A DNA stretch of 64,000 nucleotides from Hydrogenophaga sp. 2FB (GTDB lineage: Bacteria > Pseudomonadota > Gammaproteobacteria > Burkholderiales > Burkholderiaceae_C): the NCBI RefSeq assembly GCF_005503365.1, contig NZ_SCML01000006.1, forward strand, positions 102,891-166,890, written 5' to 3'. Shown here in pieces: positions 38,539-50,347 of this stretch. Position numbers and translations under genes: made by a program. Under the pieces are notes generated by a model. The model saw only the letters and a list, made by a program, of their open reading frames with translations. It was not told the origin of the DNA and did not search any database. Every line of letters begins with the position of its first letter. The first letter of the stretch is position 1.

Positions 38539-39426
38539 TTACCAGGCGTGCAGGCTGTCGTCCGGAAAACTGCCGTCCTTCACCGCGGCCACGTAGGCCG
38601 CCATCGCGTCGCGCACGCTGCTCGCGCCGTCCATGAAGTTGCGCACGAACTTCGGGTTCTTGCCGAGGTTGATGCCGAGCATGTCGTGCATCACCAGCAC
38701 CTGGCCCGCGGTGCCCTTGCCCGCGCCGATGCCGATGGTGTGGCAGTGGGGCAGTTGGGTCGTGATTTCGGCCGATAGCGCGGCCGGCACCATTTCCAGC
38801 ACCAGCATGGTGGCGCCCGCGTCTTGCAATTCGAGCGCGTGGCGCTTGAGGATGAGCGCGGCCGCATCGCCACGGCCCTGCACGCGGTAGCCGCCCAGGG
38901 CGTGCACGGTCTGGGGCGTGAGGCCCAGGTGCGCGCACACCGGAATGCCGCGCTCGACCAGGAAGCGCACGGTCTCGGCCGTCCAGCCGCCGCCTTCGAT
39001 CTTGATCATGTGCGCGCCGGCATGCACCAGTTGCGCCGCGCTGCGCATGGCCTGTTCCTTCGACTCGTGGTAACTGCCAAACGGCAGGTCGCCCAACAGC
39101 CAGGCGGTGCCTTGCACACGGCGCAGGCCGCGCGCCACGCTCTCCACGTGGTAGGCCATGGTTTCCAGCGTCACGCCCGCGGTGCTGGGCAGGCCCTGGC
39201 AGACCATGCCGAGCGAGTCGCCGACCAGAATGCATTCCACGCCAGCCGCGTCGGCCACGGCGGCGAAGGTCGCGTCATACGCGGTGAGCATGGTGATCTT
39301 CTCGCCGCGCTCGCGCAATTCGTTGAGCCGTGGCAGGCTGACCGGCTTGCGCCCTGGCAGGGGCGAGGCCGCGGGCAGTGTGCCGTAAGGGGTGGCCATG
39401 GGCGTCGAATTCGTGGGGGTGCTCAT
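38539..39426 (-). CDS. panB: 3-methyl-2-oxobutanoate hydroxymethyltransferase
   Basis: 295 aa enzyme forming ketopantoate, first committed step of pantothenate synthesis. [38 protein letters not shown] and [20 protein letters not shown] are diagnostic. The start at 39426 ([10 protein letters not shown]) was preferred to 39471; the N-terminal 35 residues before [14 protein letters not shown] are not conserved, so a later ATG is possible. It is split from panC by the orphan gene. Confidence 0.95.
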   Translation of the reverse strand: MSTPTNSTPMATPYGTLPAASPLPGRKPVSLPRLNELRERGEKITMLTAYDATFAAVADAAGVECILVGDSLGMVCQGLPSTAGVTLETMAYHVESVARGLRRVQGTAWLLGDLPFGSYHESKEQAMRSAAQLVHAGAHMIKIEGGGWTAETVRFLVERGIPVCAHLGLTPQTVHALGGYRVQGRGDAAALILKRHALELQDAGATMLVLEMVPAALSAEITTQLPHCHTIGIGAGKGTAGQVLVMHDMLGINLGKNPKFVRNFMDGASSVRDAMAAYVAAVKDGSFPDDSLHAW

Positions 39427-39500
39427 GTGGGTTTCCGCAGTGCGGGAAGGGGGTGGGTGAGAATGCGGCACTATAGACCAAACCGATATGCTTGCGGCCC

Positions 39501-40364
39501 ATGAAACAACCCCCTGAATTCACGCTGTCCCAACTGCAGGAACTGGCCCGCCGCGATGTCGAGCGTGCCCTGGACGAAGACGTCGGCACGGGCGACCTGA
39601 CCGCCGCGCTGGTGGACCGCGAACGCCCTGCGCGGGCGCGCATCCTCGCGCGCGAGGCGGCCGTGGTGTGTGGTGCGCCGTGGGTGGAAGCGGCGGTGCT
39701 CGCGCTCGACCCGCAGGCCACGTTGACCTGGCATGTGCGCGAAGGCCAGCGCTGCGAAGCCGAGCAGACCGTGCTCACCATCGAAGGCCGTGCGCAGCCC
39801 TTGCTCACCGCCGAGCGCACCGCGCTCAATTTCCTGCAACTGCTCTCGGCCGTGGCCACCCGCACCGCCACCTTCGTCGACGCCGTGGCCGGCACGCGCG
39901 CACAGATCGTGGACACGCGCAAGACGCTGCCGGGGCTGCGCCTGGCGCAGAAGTACGCGGTCAAGACGGGTGGCGGCGTGAACCACCGCATCGGCTTGTA
40001 CGACGCGGTGCTGATCAAGGAAAACCACATTGCCGCCGCCGGTGGCGTGGCCCAGGTGCTGCAGCGTGTGCGCGAGACCGCGCCGGCGGCGAACTTCGTC
40101 GAGATCGAGGTGGAAACCCTGGACCAGCTCGACGAGGCCCTGGCCCGCGGCGCCACGATGGTGCTGCTCGACAATATGGACTTGTCCACACTGCATGAGG
40201 CCGTGCGCCGCAACGCCGGCCGCGCGGTGCTTGAAATTTCGGGCGGCGTGAACATGGACACCGTGCGCGCCCTTGCAGAAACCGGGGTTGACCGCATCTC
40301 CATCGGCGCGCTCACCAAAGACATAAAAGCCACCGACTTCTCCATGCGTTTCCAGACGCTCTGA
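39501..40364 (+). CDS. nadC: Nicotinate-nucleotide pyrophosphorylase (carboxylating)
   Basis: 287 aa quinolinate phosphoribosyltransferase, making nicotinate mononucleotide. [37 protein letters not shown] and [22 protein letters not shown] are diagnostic; [10 protein letters not shown] closes the site. nadA starts 12 bases later, so two successive NAD pathway genes are together (NadA then NadC in pathway order). Confidence 0.97.
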   Translation: MKQPPEFTLSQLQELARRDVERALDEDVGTGDLTAALVDRERPARARILAREAAVVCGAPWVEAAVLALDPQATLTWHVREGQRCEAEQTVLTIEGRAQPLLTAERTALNFLQLLSAVATRTATFVDAVAGTRAQIVDTRKTLPGLRLAQKYAVKTGGGVNHRIGLYDAVLIKENHIAAAGGVAQVLQRVRETAPAANFVEIEVETLDQLDEALARGATMVLLDNMDLSTLHEAVRRNAGRAVLEISGGVNMDTVRALAETGVDRISIGALTKDIKATDFSMRFQTL

Positions 40365-40376
40365 AGCACACGAGAC

Positions 40377-41489
40377 ATGACTACCCACGATTCCAGCGAC
40401 GTGATCGACGTCGAATACGAGCAACCGGCCTGCCCCACGCAGCATGCCTGGGCGCGCGTGCCGGTCGAGCCCGGCCCGAAGCAGCGCGCCGCGCTGAAAG
40501 AGCGCATCCGCCAACTGCTCAAGGAGCGCAACGCGGTGATGGTGTCGCACTACTACGTGCACCCGGACCTCCAGGACCTGGCCATCGAGACCGGCGGTAT
40601 CGTGAGCGACTCGCTGGAAATGGCGCGCTTTGGCCGCGACCACGCCGCCACCACGCTGGTGGTCTCGGGCGTGCGCTTCATGGGCGAGACCGCCAAGATC
40701 CTGAGCCCGGAAAAAACCGTGCTCATGCCCGACCTCGACGCCAACTGCTCGCTCGACCTGGGCTGCCCGATCGACGAGTTCAGCGCCTTCTGCGATGCGC
40801 ACCCGGACCGCACGGTGGTGGTCTACGCCAACACCAGCGCGGCCGTGAAGGCGCGGGCCGACTGGCTGGTCACGTCCAGCTGCGCGCTCGACATCGTGAG
40901 CGCGCTCAAGGACAAGGGCCACAAGATTCTGTGGGCGCCCGACAAGCACCTGGGCGCCTACATCGAGCGCGAGACGGGTGCCGACATGGTGATGTGGTCG
41001 GGCTCCTGCATCGTGCACGACGAGTTCAAGGCCTTCGAGCTCGAAGCGCTCAAGAAGGAACACCCGAAGGCCAAGGTACTGGTGCACCCGGAGAGCCCGG
41101 CCGACGTGATCGCGCTGGCCGACGCCGTGGGCTCGACCTCGGCCATTCTCAAGGCCGCGCGCACGTTCGACGCGCCCGAGTTCATCGTCGCCACCGACAA
41201 CGGCATGATGCACATGCTGCGCCAGCAGAACCCCGGCAAGGTGTTCATCGAAGCGCCGACCGCCGGCAACAGCGCCACCTGCAAGAGCTGCGCGCACTGC
41301 CCCTGGATGGCCATGAATGGCCTGGCCGGCGTGGCGCAGATCCTGGAGAAGGGCTTGAACGAGATCCACGTCGACCAGGCGCTGATCCCGCGCGCGCGCT
41401 TGCCGATCGACCGCATGCTGGCGTTCACCGGCGCGCAACGCAACGGCCAGAACCCGGGCGCGCTGGTGCCGAACATCGGCGCTGCGTGA
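40377..41489 (+). CDS. nadA: Quinolinate synthase
   Basis: 370 aa 4Fe-4S enzyme condensing iminoaspartate with dihydroxyacetone phosphate to quinolinate. By comparison with E. coli the cluster ligands are Cys124 (NCSLDLGC), Cys211 (WSGSCIVH) and Cys308 ([10 protein letters not shown]). VSHYYVHPD is the substrate-binding N-terminal motif. Its stop overlaps the GTG start of pabBC by two bases. Confidence 0.97.
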   Translation: MTTHDSSDVIDVEYEQPACPTQHAWARVPVEPGPKQRAALKERIRQLLKERNAVMVSHYYVHPDLQDLAIETGGIVSDSLEMARFGRDHAATTLVVSGVRFMGETAKILSPEKTVLMPDLDANCSLDLGCPIDEFSAFCDAHPDRTVVVYANTSAAVKARADWLVTSSCALDIVSALKDKGHKILWAPDKHLGAYIERETGADMVMWSGSCIVHDEFKAFELEALKKEHPKAKVLVHPESPADVIALADAVGSTSAILKAARTFDAPEFIVATDNGMMHMLRQQNPGKVFIEAPTAGNSATCKSCAHCPWMAMNGLAGVAQILEKGLNEIHVDQALIPRARLPIDRMLAFTGAQRNGQNPGALVPNIGAA

Positions 41490-43243
41490 GTCCGGTGCAT
41501 GCCCGCCTCGCGTTCGAGGCGAGCGGTCTGGCGTCGCATGGCGCCTTGCAACTGGATTTCGGCGCGCCGCGCGCGGTGCTGCGGGCCGACAGCGGGTCCG
41601 ACGTCCGGCGCGTGATCGAGGCCGCCGAAGCCGCCGCACAACGCGGTGCGTGGGTGGTCGGCTGGTTGTCGTATGAAGCGGCGGGCGCGTTCGACGCGGC
41701 CCTGCCCACGCAAGTGCCCGACGGGCCGCTGGTGTGGTTTGGCGTGCACGACGCGCCACTGGAACACGATGCAACGGCGGAAAACGGCGCGGCGCGCGCG
41801 ACCTGGGCCGACGCGCCCTGCGCGCGCACCGACTTCGACGACGCCCTGGCCGCATTGCGGCGCGCGATCGAGGCCGGCGAGGTGTACCAGGTCAACCACA
41901 CCGCGCGCTGGCAGGGCGAATTGCAGCAAGGCAGCGCGTTCGATCTGTTCAACGCGCTGCGGCGCGAGCAACCCGCGGCTTACGCTGCGTACATCGACAG
42001 CGGTGAACAGCAGGTGCTCAGCGTGTCCCCGGAACTGTTCTTCGACTGGGATGGCGAGCACGTGCTCACGCGACCGATGAAAGGCACGGCGCCACGCGGT
42101 CTTGGTGCGCGCGACGATGCCGCGCTGGCCGCGCAACTGGCGTCCAGTCCGAAGGAGCGCGCCGAGAACGTGATGGTGGTCGATCTGCTGCGCAACGATC
42201 TTTCGCGCGTGGCGGTGCCGGGTTCGGTGACGGTGCCCAGCTTGTTCGATGTGCACCCCTTGCCCACGGTGTGGCAGATGACGTCCGATGTGCGTGCGCG
42301 CACGCGAGCGGGCACGCGGCTGTTCGACCTGCTGCAGGCGCTGTTTCCTTGCGGCTCTGTCACCGGCGCCCCCAAGCGCCAGGCCATGCGGCGCATCGCG
42401 CAACACGAGCCCGATCCGCGCGGTGTGTACTGCGGCGCGGTGGGCGTGTTGCGCCCGGGCGGCGGGGCCACGTTCAACGTCGGTATCCGCACGGTGGTGG
42501 CGCGCGGCAACAACTTGAGCCTGGGCGTGGGCAGCGGCATCACCTCGGGTTCGAGCGCGCGGGCCGAGTGGCGCGAGTGGCACCACAAGGCAGCCTTCGC
42601 CGCGCGCGCAGGCGAACCGTTTGAATTGCTGGAGACGCTGGCGCTCGACTACGGCCAATGGCGGCACGAGCCGCGCCACCACGAGCGCATGGCGCAGTCC
42701 GCGCGGTACTTCGGTTTTGCGTGGACCCCACAGGCTTGGCACGAAGCCTTGCACGCGCTGGTGCTCGCGCACCCCGACGGCGCGTGGCGCGTGCGTGTGC
42801 TGTGCGCACGCGATGGCCGCTTGCAGGCCACGGCGCACGCCATGGGGCCCACACCCGCGCCGGTGTGCCTGGTGCTGGCTCGGCAGCCCTTTGCGTCCGC
42901 GCACTCGGCCTTCGTGCGCCACAAGATCACGCGCCGCGCAGCCTACGAAGCGGCAGAGCGTGTCATGCCCGGTGCGTTCGACACGCTGCTGTGGAACGAC
43001 GATGGCGAGTTGACCGAATGCACGCGCGGCAATGTGGCCTTGCGCTTCGAAGGTGAGGAGGGCTGGGTGACGCCGGCGCTCGACTGTGGCTTGTTGCCCG
43101 GCATTGGCCGGCAGGTGGCGCTGGACGAAGGCCGTGTGCGCGAGGCGGTGGTGCCCATCAATGCATTGGCGCAGGTGCGCGAGATCGCGTTCTTCAACAG
43201 CCTGCGGGGCTGGCTGCCTGCGGTGCTCGACACCGCGGCATAA
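41486..43243 (+). CDS. pabB: Fused aminodeoxychorismate synthase component I / aminodeoxychorismate lyase
   Basis: 585 aa bifunctional protein for p-aminobenzoate synthesis. The first about 370 residues are the chorismate-binding PabB part ([45 protein letters not shown]). The last about 200 are a PLP-dependent PabC-type lyase with the probable Schiff-base Lys480 ([10 protein letters not shown]) and [11 protein letters not shown]. The GTG start at 41486 overlaps the nadA stop. No glutaminase (PabA) domain is present, so that subunit must come from elsewhere. It converges on nadB. Confidence 0.92.
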   Translation: MSPVHARLAFEASGLASHGALQLDFGAPRAVLRADSGSDVRRVIEAAEAAAQRGAWVVGWLSYEAAGAFDAALPTQVPDGPLVWFGVHDAPLEHDATAENGAARATWADAPCARTDFDDALAALRRAIEAGEVYQVNHTARWQGELQQGSAFDLFNALRREQPAAYAAYIDSGEQQVLSVSPELFFDWDGEHVLTRPMKGTAPRGLGARDDAALAAQLASSPKERAENVMVVDLLRNDLSRVAVPGSVTVPSLFDVHPLPTVWQMTSDVRARTRAGTRLFDLLQALFPCGSVTGAPKRQAMRRIAQHEPDPRGVYCGAVGVLRPGGGATFNVGIRTVVARGNNLSLGVGSGITSGSSARAEWREWHHKAAFAARAGEPFELLETLALDYGQWRHEPRHHERMAQSARYFGFAWTPQAWHEALHALVLAHPDGAWRVRVLCARDGRLQATAHAMGPTPAPVCLVLARQPFASAHSAFVRHKITRRAAYEAAERVMPGAFDTLLWNDDGELTECTRGNVALRFEGEEGWVTPALDCGLLPGIGRQVALDEGRVREAVVPINALAQVREIAFFNSLRGWLPAVLDTAA

Positions 43244-43248
43244 AAAAC

Positions 43249-44850
43249 TCAGCGTGCCTGCGGCACCAGAATGGTCGGTTTGGCTTCGGGCAGCAGGTTG
43301 GGGTAATCGCGGCTGAAGTGCAGGCCGCGGCTTTCGTGGCGCAGCTTGGCCGAGCGCACGATCAGGTCGGCCACCTGCACCAGGTTGCGCAGCTCCAGCA
43401 GGTCGCGCGTGACGTGGAACTGCGCATAGAACTCCTGGATTTCCGACTGCAGCAGCTCGATGCGGTGCGCCGCGCGCTCCAGGCGCTTGTTGGTGCGCAC
43501 GATGCCCACGTAGTCCCACATGAAGCGGCGCAGTTCGTCCCAGTTGTGCGAGATCACCACGTGCTCGTCGGCATCGGTCACGCGGCTGTCGTCCCACAGC
43601 GGCAGGGCCGGCGGCGTGGTCGCGGCGGGCGCCGTGCGGATGGCGTTGACCGCGCCTTGCGCGAACACCATGCATTCCACCAGCGAGTTGCTGGCCAGGC
43701 GGTTGGCGCCGTGCAGGCCGGTGCAGGTGGTTTCGCCCACCGCGTACAGGCCGGCAATGCCGGTGTGGCCGGCCAGGTCGGTCACCACGCCACCACAGGT
43801 GTAGTGCGCGGCGGGCACCACCGGAATCGGCTCTTTCGTGATGTCGATGCCCAGCTCGGCGCAGCGCGCCAGGATGTTGGGGAAGTGGTGCTGCAGGAAC
43901 TCGGGGCTCTGGTGCGAGATGTCGAGGTGCACGCAGTCCAGCCCGTGCTTCTTCATCTCGAAATCGATCGCGCGCGCCACCACATCGCGCGGTGCGAGTT
44001 CCGCGCGCGGATCGTGGTCGGGCATGAAGCGGTGGCTGCCCAGGTGCGGCGGCAGCTTGAGGTGGCCGCCTTCGCCGCGCACGGCCTCGGTGATGAGAAA
44101 ACTCTTGGCGTGCGGGTGGTACAGGCAGGTCGGATGGAACTGGATGAACTCCATGTTGCCGACCTCGCAGCCTGCGCGCCAGGCCGCGGCGATGCCGTCG
44201 CCGGTGGCCGTGTCGGGGTTGGTGGTGTACAGGTAGACCTTGCCCGCGCCGCCCGTGGCCAGCACGGTGTGCGTGGCGCTGAAAGTGACGACCTCGTCGC
44301 GCACCGTGTCGAGCACGTAGGCGCCGTGGCAGCGCGGCGCCTTGCCACCGTCGTCGTGCAACTGGCGGTCGGTGATCAGGTCGACCAGCATGTGGTGCTC
44401 GAACAGCTGAATCTCGGGCGTGGCGCGCACGCGTTCCATCAGCGTGGCCTGCACCGCCGCGCCGGTGGCGTCGGCCGCGTGCACGATGCGGCGGTGGCTG
44501 TGGCCACCCTCGCGCGTCAGGTGCAGTTCGCCGTCTTCCAGCGAGAACGGCACGCCGAGTTCCCGCAGCCAGGCGATGGCGGCGGGTGCGTTCTCCACGG
44601 TGAACTGCGTGGCTTCGAGGTCGCACAGGCCGGCGCCGGCCACCAGGGTGTCTTCGACGTGCGAGTCCATGCTGTCGCCATCGGCCAGCACGGCGGCGAT
44701 GCCGCCCTGCGCCCAGTTGCTCGAACCATCGCTCAGCGCGCGCTTGGTGATGACGGCCACGCGGTGGCTTTGGGACAGGTGCAGCGCGGCGGTGAGCCCG
44801 GCCAGGCCGCTGCCGATGATGAGAACGTCGAAGCGGTGCAGGTCGGTCAT
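43249..44850 (-). CDS. nadB: L-aspartate oxidase
   Basis: 533 aa FAD enzyme oxidising L-aspartate to iminoaspartate, the step before NadA. The N-terminal FAD motif is [42 protein letters not shown] [11 protein letters not shown], and [22 protein letters not shown] are family signatures. A C-terminal helical domain follows. Although it belongs to the nadCA pathway, it is on the opposite strand, tail to tail with pabBC, 5 bases apart. Confidence 0.96.
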   Translation of the reverse strand: MTDLHRFDVLIIGSGLAGLTAALHLSQSHRVAVITKRALSDGSSNWAQGGIAAVLADGDSMDSHVEDTLVAGAGLCDLEATQFTVENAPAAIAWLRELGVPFSLEDGELHLTREGGHSHRRIVHAADATGAAVQATLMERVRATPEIQLFEHHMLVDLITDRQLHDDGGKAPRCHGAYVLDTVRDEVVTFSATHTVLATGGAGKVYLYTTNPDTATGDGIAAAWRAGCEVGNMEFIQFHPTCLYHPHAKSFLITEAVRGEGGHLKLPPHLGSHRFMPDHDPRAELAPRDVVARAIDFEMKKHGLDCVHLDISHQSPEFLQHHFPNILARCAELGIDITKEPIPVVPAAHYTCGGVVTDLAGHTGIAGLYAVGETTCTGLHGANRLASNSLVECMVFAQGAVNAIRTAPAATTPPALPLWDDSRVTDADEHVVISHNWDELRRFMWDYVGIVRTNKRLERAAHRIELLQSEIQEFYAQFHVTRDLLELRNLVQVADLIVRSAKLRHESRGLHFSRDYPNLLPEAKPTILVPQAR

Positions 44851-44896
44851 GGTGTGGACGGTGAGAGGGGCGGGCAGATGGCTGCCTGGCGGGCGA

Positions 44897-45745
44897 TCAG
44901 CTGGGCGTGTAGGCCAGCCGCACGTAGATGGGGGCGAACGCCTCGGCCTGGGTCAGCTCGATCAACGTTTCCTTGGCGAGTTCGAGCATGGCGATGAAGG
45001 TGACCACCAGCACCGGCGAGCCTTTTTCGACGTCGAACAACTCGCCGAACTCCACGAACTTGCGGCCCTGCAACTGGCGCAGCACGATGCTCATGTGCTC
45101 GCGCACCGAGAGTTCTTCGCGGCTGATCTTGTGGTGCTGCACCAGCTTGGCGCGCTTGAGGATGTCGCGCCAGGCGCTTTGCAGGTCGAGCGCGCTCACG
45201 TCGGGGAAGCGCGGCGCGAGCGCCTGTTCCACGTAGACCTGTGCGCGCAGGAAGTCGCGGCCGTACTGCGGCACTTCCGACAGGCGCTGCGCGGCCAGCT
45301 TCATCTGCTCGTACTCGAGCAGGCGGCGCACCAGCTCGGCGCGTGGGTCTTCCGCTTCCTCGCCCTCGGCCGTCTTCTTCGGCGGCAGCAGCATGCGCGA
45401 CTTGATCTCGATCAGCATCGCCGCCATCAGCAGGTACTCGGCCGCCAGCTCGAGGTTGCTGGCGCGGATTTCGTCGACGTAGGTGAGGTACTGGCGCGTC
45501 ACCCCCGCCATGGGGATGTCGAGGATGTTGAAGTTCTGCTTGCGGATCAGGTAGAGCAACAGATCCAGCGGGCCTTCAAACGCTTCGAGAAAAATCTGCA
45601 GCGCGTCGGGCGGGATGTACAGGTCGCGCGGCATGGTGAACAGCGGTTCGCCATACAACCGCGCCAGGGCGACATGGTCCACGACCGACGGCAAGACCTC
45701 GTCCAGGCCTTGCGGGGCCTCGTTGAGCGTGTGGACCTCGCTCAT
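44897..45745 (-). CDS. scpA: Segregation and condensation protein A
   Basis: 282 aa kleisin of the SMC-ScpAB condensin. [24 protein letters not shown] is the N-terminal SMC-contact signature; [20 protein letters not shown] follows, then a C-terminal winged-helix region. It implies an SMC and ScpB encoded elsewhere. The small DUF3460 gene precedes it by 8 bases and nadB follows 46 bases downstream. Confidence 0.95.
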   Translation of the reverse strand: MSEVHTLNEAPQGLDEVLPSVVDHVALARLYGEPLFTMPRDLYIPPDALQIFLEAFEGPLDLLLYLIRKQNFNILDIPMAGVTRQYLTYVDEIRASNLELAAEYLLMAAMLIEIKSRMLLPPKKTAEGEEAEDPRAELVRRLLEYEQMKLAAQRLSEVPQYGRDFLRAQVYVEQALAPRFPDVSALDLQSAWRDILKRAKLVQHHKISREELSVREHMSIVLRQLQGRKFVEFGELFDVEKGSPVLVVTFIAMLELAKETLIELTQAEAFAPIYVRLAYTPS

Positions 45746-45753
45746 GCGGCCGA

Positions 45754-45966
45754 TTAGGTGAAGTCGGAGCCGGTCTGGTAGACGTAAGGCTTTTGTGGCA
45801 CACGCGCCGCCTCGGCCTTGGCCTGGAATTCGCGGTCGATCTGCTTGTCCCAGAGCAGCGCGCGGCCCTGGCGCTGCGACGCTTCCAGCCCCGGCCGGCC
45901 TGCCCTCAGCTGTTCGATGAACTGCGTCGTGTCGGATTGGTAGTCGGGGCGGCGGAAGAAGGGCAT
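45754..45966 (-). CDS. DUF3460 family small protein
   Basis: 70 aa soluble protein matching the DUF3460 family (MPFFRRPDYQSDTTQFIEQLR, LLWDKQIDREFQ, VPQKPYVYQT). The family is, as far as I recall, almost confined to Burkholderiales and usually lies just upstream of scpA, as here. The function is unknown. Confidence 0.87.
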   Translation of the reverse strand: MPFFRRPDYQSDTTQFIEQLRAGRPGLEASQRQGRALLWDKQIDREFQAKAEAARVPQKPYVYQTGSDFT

Positions 45967-46005
45967 GGCGGGCTCGATGGGGGCGCGGAGGGAAAGAGGA
46001 CGATT

Positions 46006-47658
46006 TTACTGGCAGGTGCTCAGCCGGGCCGCGAACCCCGAGCGTTCGATCAGCGAGCGAGGTTGGGCGTGCAGGCCCACGATGCCCAGATGCCCGCCGC
46101 GCTTGTGCACCGCCTTGTGCAACTGCTCCAGCGCGTCCAGGCCGGTGGTGTCGAGGGAAATCATGTGGCTGGCGTCGAGCATCACGTTGAGGGGGGTGGG
46201 CGAGCGCTCCACGTCGGCCACGATCGGGTCGATCTTGGTCACCGCGCCGAAGAACAGCGAGCCGGTCAGTTTGTAGGTGGCCTGCTGCTCGGTGCGCGCC
46301 ACCGCCTCGGCGCTGAAAATCTCACTCTGCCGCCGCACGAACAAGACCACGGCCAGCACCAGGCCGAGTTCCACCGCCACCGTCAGGTCGAAGACGATGG
46401 TGACGAAAAAGGTCGACAACATCATCAGCCGGTAGTGGTTGCTGAACTGCTTCAGGCGCGCGAACTCGCGCCACTCGCCCATGTTCCAGGCCACGAACAG
46501 CAGCACGCCGGCCAGCACCGCCAGGGGAATGTGAAAGGCCAGCGGCGCGGCGAGCAGCACCACCGCGGCCAGCGTGATCGCGTGCACCATGCCGGCCACG
46601 GGCGATACCGCGCCCGAGCGGATGTTGGTCACGGTGCGCGCGATGGTGCCGGTGGCGGGCATGCCGCCGAAGAAGGGCACCACGGCGTTGGCGATGCCTT
46701 GCGCCATGAGTTCCTGGTTGGGGTCGTGCTTGGGCGCGTCGCTCAACTGGTCGGCCACGCGGGCGCACAGCAGCGATTCGATGGCGCCCAGCAGCGCGAT
46801 GGTGAGCGTGGGCGTGACCAGCAGGCGCACGGTTTCCCAGGAAAAGTCGGGCAACTCGAAGGCCGGCACCCCTTGCGGAATGCCGCCAAAGCGCGTGCCG
46901 ATGGTCTCCACCGGCAGGTCGAGCGCCCAGGCCAGCAGTGTGAGCGTGACCAGCGCCACCACAGGGCCGGGCAGGCGCGAGGTGGCCTTGATGGCGCTGA
47001 CCTTGTCGAGGGTTTCAATCGCCGCGAGCCGGCGGCGGAACTGCGAATCCACCGCCCACAGGCGTGGCCACACGACCAGCCCCAGCACGCACAAGCTGCC
47101 GAGGGCAAAGGCGAAGGGGTTGAAGCTCTCGATGTGGCGGGCCATGGTGCCGACCTGGCCGAAGAAGCTGGCGGGCATGTGCGCGATCTCCAACCCGAGC
47201 ACATCGCGCACCTGCGACAGGGCGATGAGGACCGCGATGCCGTTGGTGAAGCCGATCACGACGCTGACCGGCACATAACGCACCAGCGTGCCGAGCCGGA
47301 ACAGGCCGAGCAGAAACAACAGCACGCCCGCGCTGGCGGTGGCGATCAACAGGTTGGCCACGCCGTAGCGCTCGACGATGCCATAGACGATGACGATGAA
47401 AGCGCCGGCCGGGCCACCGATCTGCATCGAGGTGCCACCCAGGGCCGAGATCAGGAAGCCCGCGATGATGGCGGTCCACAGGCCGGCCTCGGGCTTGAGG
47501 CCGCTGGCGATCGCGAAGGCCATGGCCAAGGGCAGCGCCACGATGCCCACCGTGGCGCCCGCTCCCACGTCGCGCGCCAGTGTGTCCCGGTTGTAGCCCC
47601 GCAGGTCGTTCAGCAGGCGGGGTCGAAAAGGTGCAAGGGGAGGCAGACCTTGGAACAT
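46006..47658 (-). CDS. SulP family anion transporter with STAS domain
   Basis: 550 aa. The SLC26/SulP membrane domain (about 25-430) has the signature ATVGIVALPLAMAFAIASGL near its start and about 12-14 hydrophobic segments. A C-terminal STAS domain (about 440-545) contains DASHMISLDTTGLDALEQLH. It probably moves sulfate, bicarbonate or a dicarboxylate with Na or H; the substrate cannot be decided. It is divergent from the lipoprotein gene at 47759. Confidence 0.93.
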   Translation of the reverse strand: MFQGLPPLAPFRPRLLNDLRGYNRDTLARDVGAGATVGIVALPLAMAFAIASGLKPEAGLWTAIIAGFLISALGGTSMQIGGPAGAFIVIVYGIVERYGVANLLIATASAGVLLFLLGLFRLGTLVRYVPVSVVIGFTNGIAVLIALSQVRDVLGLEIAHMPASFFGQVGTMARHIESFNPFAFALGSLCVLGLVVWPRLWAVDSQFRRRLAAIETLDKVSAIKATSRLPGPVVALVTLTLLAWALDLPVETIGTRFGGIPQGVPAFELPDFSWETVRLLVTPTLTIALLGAIESLLCARVADQLSDAPKHDPNQELMAQGIANAVVPFFGGMPATGTIARTVTNIRSGAVSPVAGMVHAITLAAVVLLAAPLAFHIPLAVLAGVLLFVAWNMGEWREFARLKQFSNHYRLMMLSTFFVTIVFDLTVAVELGLVLAVVLFVRRQSEIFSAEAVARTEQQATYKLTGSLFFGAVTKIDPIVADVERSPTPLNVMLDASHMISLDTTGLDALEQLHKAVHKRGGHLGIVGLHAQPRSLIERSGFAARLSTCQ

Positions 47659-47758
47659 GGGCCGATGTTACCTTTGGCTACCGTTCGAAAAGCGAGCGGA
47701 TCAGGGGCATTGTGGACCCAGGTTTAGACTGGCCTTTTGACATGGAACAAGGATCGAC

Positions 47759-48280
47759 ATGCAAACAGCAACGGGCAAGGTGTGGCGCGGCGTGCGGGGT
47801 GTGCTGGCCCTGGTCGGCCTGGGCAGCCTGCTGGCGGCCTGCGATCCGGTGAACATCAGCGAGCTGGAGGAAGGCGTGTCCACCGAGGCCGATGTGCGCG
47901 AGCGCTTCGGTGCCCCGGAAAATATCTGGGAAGGCGAGGACGGCGCGCAGATCTACGAGTACAACCGCCAGCCCGAGGGCAACGTCAACTACATGATCAC
48001 CATCGGCCCCGACGGCAAGATGGCCGCGCTGCGCCAGGTGCTCAACCCGCGCACCTTTGCGCAGGTGACGCCGGGCATGCCGATGGAGGCGGTGCGCCGC
48101 ATGCTCGGCAAGCCCATGAAGATCACCAACTACACCCTCAAGGGCGAGACGCACTACGACTGGCGTTACCAGGAGCAGCCCGGTGTGGGCGAGACCAAGG
48201 TGTTCACTGTGGTCTTCGACAAAGACCTGAAGGTGGTATCGACCATGTCGGGCCCCGACATGGAACGCATCCGGAACTGA
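47759..48280 (+). CDS. SmpA/OmlA (BamE-like) lipoprotein with two domains
   Basis: 173 aa. The signal peptide ends in a lipobox LLAAC (Cys29), giving an outer-membrane lipoprotein. Two tandem SmpA/OmlA-like units follow: one from STEADVRERFGAP (about 41-95) and one from PMEAVRRMLGKP (about 110-170). Classical BamE has one such unit, so a role as a Bam-complex accessory factor is possible but not certain. metG ends 9 bases beyond on the other strand. Confidence 0.82.
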   Translation: MQTATGKVWRGVRGVLALVGLGSLLAACDPVNISELEEGVSTEADVRERFGAPENIWEGEDGAQIYEYNRQPEGNVNYMITIGPDGKMAALRQVLNPRTFAQVTPGMPMEAVRRMLGKPMKITNYTLKGETHYDWRYQEQPGVGETKVFTVVFDKDLKVVSTMSGPDMERIRN

Positions 48281-48289
48281 CGCCGCGCC

Positions 48290-50347
48290 TCAGCGCACGC
48301 GCATGCCCGGCGTCGCGCCCGGCCACGGGTTGAGGATGTGGATGCCGCGCTGCGCCTTTTCGTCGGCGTGGCTGGCGGCCAGCACCATGCCTTCGCTCAC
48401 ACCGAACTTCATCTTGCGCGGTGCCAGGTTGGCCACCACCACGGTGAGCTTGCCCACCAGGTCTTCGGGTTTGTAGGCGCTGGCGATGCCGCTGAAGACG
48501 TTGCGCGTCTTGCCTTCGCCCACGTCGAGCGTGAGGCGCAGCAGCTTGGTGGAGCCTTCCACCGCTTCGCAGTTGACGATCTGCGCAATGCGCAGGTCGA
48601 TCTTGGCGAAGTCGTCGATGGTGATGGTGTCGGCGATGGGTTCGCCGCCGGGGACGGGGGCCGCCTCCACGGGGGCCGGCGGCGGTTCGAACAAGGCATC
48701 GAGCTGCTTCACGTCCACCCGCTGCATCAGGTGCTGGTAGGGGTTGATGGCGTGGCCCTTGCCCAGCAGGCGTGCGGTGTCGGTGAATTGCAGCGGGCCA
48801 CTTTGCAGGAAGGCCTCGACCTGGACCGCCAGCGCGGGCAGCACCGGCTTGAGGTACAGCGTGAGCAGGCGGAAAGCTTCGATGCAGGTGGTGCACACGT
48901 CGTGCAGCCGGCCATCCATGCCTTCTTTCTTCGCCAGTTCCCAGGGTTTGTTCTGGTCGACGTAGGCGTTCACACGGTCGGCCAACAGCATGATCTCGCG
49001 CAGCGCCTTGCCGTACTCGCGCTCGGCGTACAGCTCGGTGATGGACGGCGCGGCGCTCTGCAGGTGGTCGAGCAGCGCGTCGCCGTCGGCGGACACCTCG
49101 CCCAGCTGGCCGTCGAAACGTTTGGCGATGAAGCCGGCCGCGCGCGAGGCGATGTTGATGTACTTGCCGATCAGGTCGCTGTTGACCCGCAGCAGAAAGT
49201 CTTCGGGGTTGAAATCGATGTCTTCGTTGCGTGCCGACAGCTTGGCGGCCAGGTAGTAGCGCAGCCACTCGGGGTTCATGCCGAGTTGCAGGTACTTCAG
49301 CGGATCGAGACCGGTGCCGCGGCTCTTGCTCATCTTCTCGCCGTTGTTCACCGTGAGGAAGCCGTGCACGAAGACCGCGTTGGGCACCTTGCGGCCGCTG
49401 AACTTCAGCATCGCCGGCCAGAACAGCGTGTGGAAGGTGATGATGTCCTTGCCGATGAAGTGGACCTGCTCGGTCGTCGGATCGGCCATGAAGGCGTCGA
49501 AGTCGCGACCGGTCCTGTCGAACAGGTTCTTGAGCGAGGCGAGGTAGCCCACCGGCGCGTCCAGCCACACGTAGAAGTACTTGCCGGGCGCGTCCGGGAT
49601 CTCGATGCCGAAGTAGGGCGCGTCGCGGCTGATGTCCCAGTCGCCCATCTTGGTCTTGCCATGCTCGTCGGGCTCGATCCACTCGCTGATCTTGTTGAGC
49701 ACCTCGGGCTGCACCGCGCCGCTCTGCGTCCACTGGTCGAGGAAGGCCAGGCAGCGTGGGTCGGAGAGCTTGAAGAAGAAGTGCTCCGACTGCTTGAGGA
49801 CGGGCTTGGCGCCCGACAGCGCGGAGTACGGGTTGATCAGGTCGGTCGGGCTGTAGACCTTGCTGCAGACCTCGCAGTTGTCGCCGTACTGGTCCTTGGC
49901 GTGGCAGTTCGGGCACTCGCCCTTGATGAAACGATCCGGCAGGAACATGTTCTTCTCGGGGTCGAAGAACTGTTCGATGGTGCGCGTTTCGATCAGGCCA
50001 TTGGCCTTGAGGTCCTTGTAGATCTGCTGCGCCAGCACATGGTTTTCCGGGCCGTCGGTGCTGTGCCAGTTGTCAAAGCCGATGTGGAAACCGTCGAGGT
50101 AGGGCTTGCGGCCGGCGGCGATGTCGGCCACGAACTGCTGCGGTGTCTTGCCGGCCTTGTCGGCGGCGATCATGATGGGCGCGCCGTGCGCGTCGTCGGC
50201 GCAGACGAAGTTCACCTCGTGGCCCTGCATGCGCTGGAAGCGCACCCAGATGTCGGCCTGGATGTATTCCATGATGTGGCCAATGTGGAAATGGCCGTTG
50301 GCGTAGGGCAGGGCGGTGGTGACGAACAGGCGTCGCGGCTGGCTCAT
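48290..50347 (-). CDS. metG: Methionine--tRNA ligase
   Basis: 685 aa class I synthetase. HIGH motif (HIGH, residues 21-24), a zinc knuckle [17 protein letters not shown], the KMSKSRG signature and, after an Ala/Pro linker, a C-terminal Trbp111-type tRNA-binding domain (about 580-685, [15 protein letters not shown]). The length matches the dimeric MetRS type. It is divergent from apbC. Confidence 0.97.
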   Translation of the reverse strand: MSQPRRLFVTTALPYANGHFHIGHIMEYIQADIWVRFQRMQGHEVNFVCADDAHGAPIMIAADKAGKTPQQFVADIAAGRKPYLDGFHIGFDNWHSTDGPENHVLAQQIYKDLKANGLIETRTIEQFFDPEKNMFLPDRFIKGECPNCHAKDQYGDNCEVCSKVYSPTDLINPYSALSGAKPVLKQSEHFFFKLSDPRCLAFLDQWTQSGAVQPEVLNKISEWIEPDEHGKTKMGDWDISRDAPYFGIEIPDAPGKYFYVWLDAPVGYLASLKNLFDRTGRDFDAFMADPTTEQVHFIGKDIITFHTLFWPAMLKFSGRKVPNAVFVHGFLTVNNGEKMSKSRGTGLDPLKYLQLGMNPEWLRYYLAAKLSARNEDIDFNPEDFLLRVNSDLIGKYINIASRAAGFIAKRFDGQLGEVSADGDALLDHLQSAAPSITELYAEREYGKALREIMLLADRVNAYVDQNKPWELAKKEGMDGRLHDVCTTCIEAFRLLTLYLKPVLPALAVQVEAFLQSGPLQFTDTARLLGKGHAINPYQHLMQRVDVKQLDALFEPPPAPVEAAPVPGGEPIADTITIDDFAKIDLRIAQIVNCEAVEGSTKLLRLTLDVGEGKTRNVFSGIASAYKPEDLVGKLTVVVANLAPRKMKFGVSEGMVLAASHADEKAQRGIHILNPWPGATPGMRVR

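Noticed and set aside
41486..43243. Anthranilate synthase (TrpE)
   Set aside because: The fused C-terminal aminodeoxychorismate lyase domain and MKGTAPRG motif indicate PabB-PabC.
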